A DNA stretch of 64,000 nucleotides from Symbiodinium natans (taxonomy: Eukaryota > Sar > Dinophyceae > Suessiales > Symbiodiniaceae): the NCBI GenBank assembly GCA_905221605.1, contig CAJNDS010002296.1:125001-189000 (forward strand), in the 5' to 3' direction. Numbering within the stretch: the first letter of the stretch is position 1; every line of letters begins with the position of its first letter. Under the pieces are notes generated by a model that was given only the letters and a program-made list of their open reading frames with translations, was not told the origin of the DNA and ran no database searches. The position numbers and the translations under genes were made by a program. Positions 41,457 through 50,800 of this stretch are shown piece by piece.

Positions 41457-42537
41457 CACCATTATTGCGACAGTAAGGCCGCGATAAACATCTCTAAGAT
41501 GGAAGGTGATGATGATGAACTGTGGTAAATGATGCCAGGATGTCAAAGTCCTGGGCACCTAGTCGGCGGTAAAGCCGGTGCAGAGCGGAAAGTCGATGCA
41601 CCAGCAGCAAAGGGAAGATCACGTAGATCGCAGCCAAGGCAGCAGCCAACACTCATTACTCTGCACACCAAGTGCAGTCACGGAGAGGTAGAAGAGCACG
41701 AAGCCAAAGATCTGGAGGAGGACAGACCACGCCATCTGGGGAGACATCCCACGCCGCAGGGGCGCAACGTAGACCGAGCAGCTCACCGAGCTGCGCAGGG
41801 GCCAACGACAGCAGAAGCTAACAAATTAGAACCAGCGGACCAAAGCCGCCTGTAGCCATCCACCAACCACCGTCTCGGTCAGCAAGAGCGAGAGGTAAAC
41901 AAAACCAACCAAATGCCACAAAATGACGGCTAGCCACCTGACTAGTGGCCTCAAGCGTCGTCGACGACACAGAAAGTGTCTCCCTACCACACCTGCATAG
42001 GAAGTGTGACGGCCTAGGTAAGGCCGGGCGTACACGGCATAGCCGCGGGAGGCTCGCCAAGACCTCCTCCCAAGCAGAGTAAGCCCCGTGGGCACGTTCC
42101 TAACGACCTTGGTTGGGCCGGCGCACGGCTAGCACGCCTCCTGCCTGCGCACGCTCCTCGGCGCTGGCCACCACAACACCTAGCGCTCACGACCCGGGAT
42201 GGCCGTCGCCCGGCTAGCCACAAGAGTAGTGGCCTCTACGTCGAGCTCCCTAATGAGCAGGCCACCATAACACCTGCTCTACGATGTAGGTAACACCGTC
42301 CGGAGTAATTTATACCAGGTCAATTCCCGCCGCTGCTCCTCGCAGCGGCCCCTCTCCGGAGAGGGCTAAGATGGAAGGGCAAGGAAGCATAAAGTCCAGT
42401 CGGGATCCATTGTGGTTAAGCCCGTCAGAGGCAAGAACAATCGCGCCGACATCTTTACAAAGAGTTTAGATGGTTCCACGACACTTCGCCACATGGCCGC
42501 CTTGGGCTCAAGGAAGTCCAACAAGAAAAAGGGTCTG
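41457..42537 (+). pseudogene. Copia RNase H relic, interrupted
   Basis: Two pieces of a copia RNase H survive on the plus strand. 41457-41506 reads HHYCDSKAAINISK, the expected Asp-containing motif near the end of the domain. After the intervening insertion, the sequence from about 42389 reads HKVQSGSIVVKPVRGKNNRA and then DIFTKSL, the conserved C-terminal motif of copia RNase H. The two reading frames do not join cleanly after removing the insertion, so at least one indel occurred. No LTR, RT or gag remains nearby, and a SINE (copy 2) follows at 42545. Confidence 0.85.
41507..42365 (-). mobile_element. 859-bp insertion in copia relic, 13-bp target duplication
   Basis: The insertion is bounded by exact direct repeats CTAAGATGGAAGG at 41494-41506 and 42366-42378, one on each side and in line with the interrupted RNase H. 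Read on the minus strand it starts CCCTCTCCGGAGAGGG (a 16-bp palindrome) and ends in ATCATCATCA. A short-repeat 3' tail and a 13-bp duplication suggest a retroposon of the SINE or LINE-derived class. No ORF with a recognised domain. Orientation is inferred from the tail. Confidence 0.7.
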
Positions 42538-42544
42538 CGTGTGC

Positions 42545-42882
42545 TTTTTTTTTTTTGAACCGACGCCTCTTTACTACATCAGCAGCGCAGTAGGCCGTTC
42601 TTGTGGGTCTCAACACTAGAGGTGAAACAGAGCAGGTGCGAAAACCAAAGCAAACACACACCAAAACCACCACAAAACACAACCACCAAAACCCGCAGCA
42701 ACCCGCCAAAACTTTGAGAGCCAAACTGTACAAGCCAGCGAGCGAAAAAGAAGTCGTGACTACAAAGAAGCAACCGCTAGCGCAGAGGCCCTTATTGCAA
42801 GACAACTTATCGCAAGGCCAGCGAGGTGAGACCAATGCAAACAAGAACCTACCGGCACCAATCACTCAGCTGCCCGTCACCC
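42545..42882 (-). mobile_element. SINE copy 2 (head type II)
   Basis: The minus-strand tail is poly(A) (T run 42545-42556). The 3' part matches SINE copy 1 almost exactly over the first 160 bp or so. The head, from about 42715, differs from copy 1 and instead matches the copy at 60688-60941. No clear target duplication was found. Confidence 0.8.
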
Positions 42883-43186
42883 ATAGCAATGCTGCGCCAC
42901 GTCTGGCACAGACATTAAGCGAAAGTATGGGTAGGCCGTAAGGCAAGGAACCTCCGTCACCTAAACTGCTCAACGCGTCCGTAGAGACAGTCCCCACACA
43001 AGCGCCAGGGCCGTAGCAATAGCACTCAGGACTCTTTTTGGGTTGGCAAGGAAGTTGCAAGCACACTGAAAACAGGCACAATGCACACAGAGCGCCAGAA
43101 GAGGCGCCCCCTCCCCCCGGGGCTGGCAAGGGGCTGGTGTGGCTACACGAGGCTGCCGTCGGCGCTGTGTGAGTCCGGGCGTCCTC
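42883..43186. other. Anonymous spacer
   Basis: No gene or repeat is recognised. Confidence 0.4.
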
Positions 43187-43207
43187 ACATAGCTATTAGG
43201 GGAGTAC

Positions 43208-43533
43208 TTTTTTTTTTTTTTGGACTGGCGCCTCTTTACTACATCAGTAGCACAGTAGGCCGGTCTTGTTGGGCTCGACGTAAAGGGTGAAACAGAGTCA
43301 GCGCACACAACCCGCCAGACACAACACGAAACCACCAAAGAACAGACACCGAAGAAACAAAGCGAGCAATCGCGCTAAACTACTAGATACCCCACGGACT
43401 CAGTACTCGAGGTCGTCAATGAAGTCCCGGTGCGCAAGGAAGCACAGAGCTTGTGGGGGATTCGCAAAATGCGACATTGCCAGATTCACAAAATCACCAT
43501 CATGTAGCCACTGGTGCGACAGCGGTTAGTCAA
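43208..43533 (-). mobile_element. SINE copy 3 with 21-bp target duplication
   Basis: A 326-bp minus-strand retroposon with a 14-base T run at 43208-43221. It is flanked by exact 21-bp repeats beginning ACATAGCTATTAGGGG at 43187-43207 and 43534-43554. The tail is a diverged version of copies 1 and 2, and the head matches copy 1. Confidence 0.9.
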
Positions 43534-43554
43534 ACATAGCTATTAGGGGAGTAC

Positions 43555-43944
43555 CCTATTTGGAGGCTCCTTGTGTTTGCGCCGAAAGTTTTGAGGCTCG
43601 ACCTCATGGCCATAGGGCGGGCCTGAAGCGCTGCTTGCAAGAGGCCATATTCTTACTGCCCCGCGCAGCGGCCGATTTTTGAGACGGCACAAAAGCCCCA
43701 AAGGCTGCTGGCTGGCACTTGGCTCATGTGCTTCCCAGGTACCGGGAGCCTATCGGCTTGGCATGCTTAGCCTGGTGAGTTTAAGGCCCCCAAGGCTGCT
43801 TAACGGTCTGCAGTTAACCGCGCGTCAAGTGTGAGAGTCAAGGGGTCTTAAAACTCGGAGCCCCGCGCAGCGGCCGATTTTTTGTGGAGAGCACTTCAAG
43901 CAGGTTTACCCCGTGACTACACCTGATGCGGGACCCACAGCAAA
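43555..43944. other. Spacer before tandem array
   Basis: Contains the phrase CCCCGCGCAGCGGCCGATTT twice (about 43659 and 43861). No gene was seen. Confidence 0.45.
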
Positions 43945-44465
43945 GTGCTAGGCCTGGTCACTTCTGGGCCTGCTAGAGAAGGTTGAAGCAGCAGTTCTTC
44001 ACATCCCTTCTGGGCCTGCTGGCGAAGGCTCCGGCAGCCGTTTGCGGGGCCTAATCACTTCTGGGCCTTCTGGAGAAGTTTTAGGCAGCAGTTTAAAAGG
44101 TCTACTCACTGCTGGGCCTTCCGGAGAAGTTTTCGGCAGCCGTTTGAGAGGCCTAATCACTGCTGAGCCTTCCAGGGAAGGTTGAGGCAGCAGTTTGAAA
44201 AACCTACAGTTCTGGGGCTTCAGGCAACTGTTGGGACAGCAGTTTGAAAGGCCTAATCATTTCTGGGCCTTCAGAAAATGTTTGAGGAATCAGTTTGAGA
44301 GGTCTACCCACTGCTGGGCCTTCAGGAAAATTTTTAGCAGCAATTGGAAAAGCCGACCCACTGCTGGGCCTTCCGGAAAAGTTTTTAGGCAGCAGTTTAA
44401 GGCCTAATGATGGGCAAAAGCACTTCTGGGCCTTCCGAAGGCGTCTAATTTCAGTTTAAGAAGCT
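43945..44465 (+). repeat. Imperfect tandem array, about 50-60 bp units
   Basis: About nine units share (T/G)CTGGGCCTTC, GGAGAAG and GGCAGCAGTTT phrases. Unit length varies and the array is old. Confidence 0.8.
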
Positions 44466-44669
44466 TACTCCGTTATCGCAGAAGCCGCAACAAGCAAGGT
44501 GTGTCCATCGTGCTGCGCAAGATAGACCAACAGATGTCCTTTGTATCCGGCACTCTGAGGGGGTGGCGCTGTCCATAAGCCATGGCGTTGTTTGTTAACA
44601 GGGCCGCGTTGGATTACAGGCCGATTACAGCGATGACGCGCTTGTGGCAAGGAGTGCCCCCGCCGCACC

Positions 44670-44674
44670 CCTCT
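44670..44674. repeat. Target-site duplication CCTCT (left, element C)
   Basis: CCTCT precedes the left LTR and recurs at 57199-57203. The same boundary places the PBS exactly next to the right LTR, which supports it. Confidence 0.75.
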
Positions 44675-45210
44675 CGTTGAAACTCGTGGCACAGCTACGG
44701 GGCCTAAGGGACCTCAGGTCAAGACTACACTCAACCCTCACAGCACGAAGTGCGGACTCTTTTCACTGCGCTGTTCACAGCTTCTCGAGCTCCGCTCGTC
44801 TTGAGCCAATGCGAGCACGGCTCTCCAGCTTCAAACACTGTCTGCCAGACATGGGAAAACAAAGGTACTTCAGGTGAAAAACACTCAGCCATGGAACTTC
44901 TACTCCTAAACACTGTGGGTAGGTTCCTAGCACCTCTTAGGTGCTCTGCTGAGCTCTGTGCAGACCTAAACTGGCTTGAGTCACTTCTGGTCACCAAATA
45001 CCAGGTCACAAACAGGAAACGAGTTCCGACAAACGAGTTTCGAGAAAACGAACAGAAAACGGTTCTTCCCACTCAAAACAAGGTCTCACCAAGCCAAAAG
45101 AAATCTGCACTGCCTGACATGTCCTCGTGCCTATGCTTCACACTCATAGCAGACAACTCAAGTGCACATCACGTGTCAACTGGGAAACTAGGAGGGTCAC
45201 ATATATCACT
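44675..45210 (-). repeat. Element C 3' LTR (536 bp)
   Basis: Matches 56670-57198 with one additional A, a 7-bp insertion near 44894 and a one-base loss at the inner edge. It contains CTTGAGCCAA at 44800-44809, complementary to the last ten bases of the dinoflagellate spliced leader. Confidence 0.9.
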
Positions 45211-47650
45211 CGAAAGCGGGCTGAGTCGCTAGCCAGGTTAGGCTCTTCGGAACCGGAGTTCCGGTAGGTATTAACTATGCACGGAAAAGGGACTCTCAAG
45301 GTGTCCTTGGCCTGCTTGACACGGCCGTACTATGTGCAGGGAGCACCGAGAGAAGAAAAAGGGCCTAACCAGTTCCGCGAGAAGCTCGGCGGCCTACGGC
45401 TACTCGCTGGTTTGGCACTGTACAAAGCCCTAGGCAAAATGTTCTGCAGGTTGAACTGCCTGGTCTGTACTGCCTACCCTATCAGCCCTGCCAGTACAGG
45501 GGAGAAACTCACCCACTTCCGGCTCACTCAGAAAAGGCAGAAGGTCTGGAACCGATACATGGGCAATGCCTGTACTAAACTGAACGCAAGTGGCTTGGCA
45601 AAGTCGCCAACCTCCGGCACAGGCCTAGGCTTTCTCGCCCTTACTAACCTAGGCCCCAGGAACTCATGCCGCAGCAGCACTGAGCTCCTGTTAGCCCCGT
45701 TTGCTGACCTGGCTTTCTCGCACTTACTCACCAGGGAGGGGAACCAGCTTTCTCGCACTTACTCACTGGCTCAACCTCAGCGGCTCCAAGGAGCCCATAC
45801 CACTTGCACGCAGGGAGGGCTTGGTTGATTTGGGCAGCTCAGTTGGGCAGGCTTTCAGGCACCGAGCCACAGCCTTTAACCTCCACAATCTGGTGCCTCT
45901 GGCTGTCCGTCAGCCAAGCATTGGTCCCTAACAACAACGCCTGCCGCTAGGCTTCCTCCAAGATGGGCTTGCACCACCCGGAGAGAAATAACCCCAAACT
46001 GGTGCAGGGAAATGCCCTAAACCTCATACGGTCGGCGTACTTAGGATCCTCGTCCGTTCCTGCCACACCTCAGCGCCCTCCCTCCCCTCATCAACCAGTG
46101 AGGATCTTCAGGGTGCGGTTCTAACGTTATCCTTTCGTGCGCTGTGTTTGCGAGAACCCCGTGTTGGGCCTGTGGAAGACCCACAAGCACCTGAGCCCGA
46201 AAACCCGGTCCAGCGGTCTGCTGCACAGACCGAGCAAAAGGGGCCGAACCGGTGTCAGGCTGAACAAAAGCCGCATCGAGGCGGCCTGTCCTGCAGGGTG
46301 TCCATCGGAACAACTGCGAAAATATTCCGACGGATGGATCTGGGTACGTGCCGGGACTGAGCACTTCTGCTTGCATTCTTACAACCTGCATCCTTATGCG
46401 ATCATTAAATGATCCAATTCTATGCAAGATTCTCCGTGGTGCCCTATGGCACTCTCAGTTTGGGAACGGACTCACAGGGCCGTCGCTGATTTGGACGGGG
46501 AGAAGCTTCACCCGTGACAAAGGGATTCCGGAGGGTGAGCATCTCACCCTTGATTCTGGCAGGGCATAGCTCCTGCAATTTGGGTGGGTTGGGGCCGGAT
46601 TAGGTCAGACCTCCCAGGGGACGTCTTCCAAGTCTTCAAAGCCACACACCAGCCAATCACTGTTGCCTGCTTCTTCTGGGGAGTCTAGATCCTGAGAACA
46701 CCCTTCCTCAAGGAAGGTCCAGCCATGTGCGCTGGCTGCAGAAGACAGCGGCGCCAGCAAAGGTTCTACGGGCTCCGTACCTTGGTGACCTAACTGACGC
46801 AAGTTAGCAAGGGAAGCGTAGTCCAGAAACACCGGTCTCCTAACTGCTTGGTCGAAACTCGGCCAGCTCCACGTGCACGCTAGGAAGCTTTCTAGACAAA
46901 GGGCACAGTAGAGCTCGATGCGTCTTCCATCCTCTCCATGCAAGATCGCTGGTTGCCTTTTCCCAGGACCGGGCAAGAAGTTGAGGTTATGGGTTGGAAT
47001 GTTACCACAGCCAGTGCAATTAAAGTTCAAAAGGCGAAGCCACTGCACGGGCGGGTCGCCTCCCGTTCCCCCGTGGAGCTCTGCTGGGTCTTCCATGCAT
47101 CTCCATTGCCCACAGGGTCCGGCTCGGACTGTTTTGCCGGATTTGCTGGTGCGAACAAAATACACGCTGCTGTCCTCGGAGAGGAGCAGCCACTCTTTCC
47201 GGCCCTTGTGATGCCAGCGAAAGCAGAGTGCTTGGTGGAAAGTCCTGCATTGGCTGGGACCACAATTGGCTCTATGGGCCCAAGTTCGCTCTTGATTTGC
47301 CAGGCTGCTCGAGCATCTTACCTGGTCTTCCAAGGCTGGAGAACCTCCACAGCCGGCTGTAAGAGGACTCGCATAAGGGAAGAGTTCCCCAAGCCGGGCT
47401 GCTTCGCCCTCCAGTCGGGCCGTGCCTTCTTTCTGGCTCTCTGCAGAGCAAGTTGGGTGAGATGACTCCAACCCATCACTTGCTGGCAGTGAGGATCTCG
47501 ACTGCACAGGTGCTCTGGACATGGCTCAAATGAAGGCTGCGAAAAAGCAGGCCTGGTACCCAAAACAGTTAGGGGACTCGAGGCTGGTTCACACAGCTAC
47601 CGCTCTGCTACCTGTGCACCCCACCGGGGTTGAGCCGAGACCTTGAGCCA
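45211..47650 (-). mobile_element. 2.4-kb insertion at the edge of element C's 3' LTR, possible retroposed mRNA
   Basis: The terminal 16 bases of the LTR (GTCACATATATCAACT) occur again at 47651-47666, directly beside a polypurine tract, while the LTR itself ends at 45210. The sequence between is therefore an insertion with a target duplication of 15-16 bp. On the minus strand it begins exactly with TGGCTCAAG, the end of the dinoflagellate spliced leader (...TTTTGGCTCAAG), and a 305-codon ORF starts about 130 bases later. This layout fits a 5'-truncated, trans-spliced mRNA copied into the element. No poly(A) tail is visible at the far end. Confidence 0.65.
46605..47522 (-). CDS. 305-codon ORF in the insertion, unknown protein
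   Basis: 305 residues on the same strand as element C, between pol and the 3' LTR. A Ser/Glu-rich N terminus is followed by a mixed globular-looking region (EWLLLSEDSSVYFVRTSKSG), then two Cys pairs about 50 residues apart (NCTGC and YCALC) that could form a zinc-binding site. The second pair sits in C-x2-C-L-E-x-F, also seen in element A ORF3 and in the element C polyprotein. No known family is recognised. If the insertion is a retroposed mRNA this is its coding region, so it may represent a host gene; alternatively it is an accessory gene of element C. Confidence 0.5.
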   Translation of the reverse strand: MSRAPVQSRSSLPASDGLESSHPTCSAESQKEGTARLEGEAARLGELFPYASPLTAGCGGSPALEDQVRCSSSLANQERTWAHRANCGPSQCRTFHQALCFRWHHKGRKEWLLLSEDSSVYFVRTSKSGKTVRAGPCGQWRCMEDPAELHGGTGGDPPVQWLRLLNFNCTGCGNIPTHNLNFLPGPGKRQPAILHGEDGRRIELYCALCLESFLACTWSWPSFDQAVRRPVFLDYASLANLRQLGHQGTEPVEPLLAPLSSAASAHGWTFLEEGCSQDLDSPEEAGNSDWLVCGFEDLEDVPWEV

Positions 47651-47673
47651 GTCACATATATCAACTCCCCCTC
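47651..47673 (-). other. Duplicated LTR edge and polypurine tract of element C
   Basis: 47651-47666 repeats the inner 16 bases of the LTR. 47667-47673 is CCCCCTC, which on the minus strand gives GAGGGGG directly before AGTTGATATATG. This marks the original junction between the internal region and the 3' LTR. Confidence 0.75.
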
Positions 47674-47875
47674 ATGACCAAGAGTTTCACTGTTGGTCAC
47701 GTCAACTAAGCTCCACGCAAAGCCAACTAAGCTTCTCGCCGGGCCATGGATTCCGGCGCATTCCTCAGTCCTAGACCGCTGCACTGCTTCAGACCGCTGG
47801 AGGTCGACTAACTCTCGCAAAGCAACCTGGCTGGGCGGGTGGGCGGGCAAGCCAGGGCGGGCGGGCGGGCGCGAA

Positions 47876-50800
47876 TTACCGCAGTCGCAAGCTTTCCAGG
47901 GCGACGTCCGCGAAAGCTGGCGGATAGTGCTGCGTTTCTTTGAGATCAAAGTTTCGTGAATGATCTCCCTTGCAGGTACATGCAAACGTTTCGGACATTG
48001 TTCGCACAAACTGTTCATCGTTCGACATCAGTTTCCAAATCTTTCGGATAGGTAATCCATCTCTGCCTACCAAGCCTGAAACACAGCCGTGCACTTCGCC
48101 AGTGTAATGGGTTCGTTGCTTTGCAAACGAACGGGTGCTTGCCCATCCCCAGTAGGCACACCGCTGCGGCCATTCTATGACCCATACCCCTACTTGCGGG
48201 TGGTTCACCATCACTAAGAAGCTCCGCCAGAGCTTGCGATGCACCGTGAATAAAGCTTGTAGATGGTCCTGATAGCCCGGCCGATCTTCGTGTCGCCGTT
48301 GGTACGGGCTACCTCCGGTACAAGGAGTGCTGCTCCAGAAAACAACCTTCATCCCCCATTCTCTCGCAACATTCATTGCAGACATGACCCGCTCCACGGT
48401 GTCATTTGAGGTTCCGTCAACCCCTTGAGTAATCGGCAGGACAAATACTTGGTGCACACTTCCTTGCAGGTACAGATTCGAACGTGAACTCGTGCAAAAC
48501 TCGATCAGCAAAGTCGAATATTCAGTCTCGAGTTCGCATAGCCGACAGAAAGCTTCATATTCGAGGTTGTCCGGCCCGAGTATCGAATCTAGCACTCCAG
48601 ACAGCAACAAGCAAGACCTGACTGCCGGGACCTCTCGGAAATCGATGTTGGTGACATCTTCTAGTCCGAGGGTTGCTGTATGCTTTGCTGTTTGGAGGCG
48701 ATTTAAATTCTTTGTGAGAAGATCGCTCACATTCTCGGTTCCGGCTACTCCCTCTACTGCCAACTCGCCGCTATGGACACGGTCTTGGATAAAGCACAAC
48801 CTCAAGTCTATATGCCGCATGCGCCTGAGTAGCCCCTCCATGCTGGCAATTTGCCTAGCTGAGGCAGAGTCAGTGTACACGCGGTGGGGTTTCTGGAGGG
48901 TGCCCCAGATATGCGCCGTCAATTGCGCAAGTCCTGCCACCTCTTTCGCTGCCTCGGCGATGGCAAACAACTCTGCCTCTGCTGAGCTGAGTGCCACGAC
49001 GCTCTGCAGGCGGCTGTACCCCTTTATGCAGTACCACAGACCGTCAACTGCGATGTAGATCACACCGCCACTGGTGCTTTTCCGGGCTACGCTCATCTCG
49101 CTGCCCCAATTGCTGTCGCAATAGGCCACCAGGTTGGCATTCTCCCCCTCATTGGTCTTGCCATCTCCGAGCGGGAAGATTTGATCTAACAGCGGAAACG
49201 CTGCTAACCATCGCAGGAACTTGCGAAGTGCATCTTCATGCACTTGCCGTGGCATGCTTTGTCCGCGTGACAACATGGAGTGAAAATACGTTATATCTGA
49301 GCGAGTTTGACAGAGCCATCCTATCTTCCCTAGGCAACTTCGGAATCGTGAGGCGGCCTCACTCGACAGCTCCTTCGAAGGCTCTTCAACACTCTCCTCA
49401 TCGTACATACTCCTGATGTCGGGTGTCGTCAAGGATGCTTTCGCGGTGGATATGTCCCATCCGAAAGATGTAAAGACCGACTTCACATACTCAGGCTTCA
49501 CCCCAAGCATGATTTGTCGTCCATCCCAACGGATTAAACGGCCGAGGAATTCCATCTGCCCATCTTCGATCAGCCTCCCTGTCACTTTGACTTTCAAGAC
49601 TGAACTCAGGGCTTCGTGGACGTACTCGAACCCTTTTTCGGTAGAGGACACAATGAGCAAATCATCCACGTACGCTAACATGATGATATACTCCCATCCG
49701 GATTCAAGGTTGACCCATCCGCTGAAAAGCGTCGGTTCAAGCGGACTCGCCTGTAAGCCTAGTGCAGATACGATCCTGTTCAGGTGTCGCTGCCAACTAA
49801 GGCTGGCGGAACGCAAACCGTAGAGCGCTTTCTCTAGTATCAAGTACGCGGTTTCGCCGCTCTCGAGCGCGAACGTGCTTGGCAACTCGATAATGGTGGG
49901 TTCCACTACCTGCGCAAAGAGAAACGCGGTGGATATGTCGAGGCCGTACGCCCGCATCTTACCCTTCGCCGCCCGTAGTGCGGATGGTCGGCCATGAGCA
50001 AAATCCTTAGCGACTATCCTTGCTCGGACTAGTCCTGGGGCCTTCTGGGTGAGGACCCATCGGGACTTGACCGTCCGACAGTTTGGGTTGGCTTTGCGGT
50101 ATTCATCAATCTCGCTCTTTGATCTTGCATAACCAACTTTCAGACTATCGAGCGCATTCACTTCTTTCTTGATTCCTTGCCATGTCTCTTCAGGGTCCAG
50201 CTGAAAACCTTCCAGGTCGTCGTAGCTGGCTCGAGGTCGATTCACCCACAGAGTCCTGTCTTGGATTCTCATGTACGCCCCTGCGGACTCATCTTCCTTT
50301 TTCTCTTTAACTGAAGAACATACACATGGGTGGTCCTGGAGATTCAACAACTCAACTGCTTCACGCTCGACCGACTGCTGTTGCTTGTGGTGCTGTCGTT
50401 GTGTTGTTGTGTTCAAGCAAACATACGGGAACTTCTCCACGCTCGACCGACCAACAAGTAAGTGACATGCTGCTTCGACGTCGTAGTGATCACAACAAGA
50501 AAGTGGTTGTGGTGTGTAGTGGGCGCTCTCGAGCAATTCCTCCAGGTATCGGACTGGGACCCCCTCATGGAATGTCTGAGGATGCTCTGGAGCGTCTCCC
50601 ATATCCTCATCCTCAGCCTCGGACGGCTGGTACTCGGATACATTCCAGTCAGCATCCGGTACTGACATTTCCGGGATCTCTAGGTCTCCGACTCCTGCTT
50701 GCTCAGGATCGAACGCTCGGACCTCCTCTCCGCCAAAGCGTGTGCGCTTGTTCGGCTTCATTTGTTCGTCATCATCGTATGGGTCTTCCCCAATTAACTC

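Noticed and set aside
42545-42882. Target-site duplication for SINE copy 2
   Set aside because: I compared the flanks (left end CTGCGTGTGC, right CATAGCAATG) and found no convincing repeat; the true 5' end may lie elsewhere.
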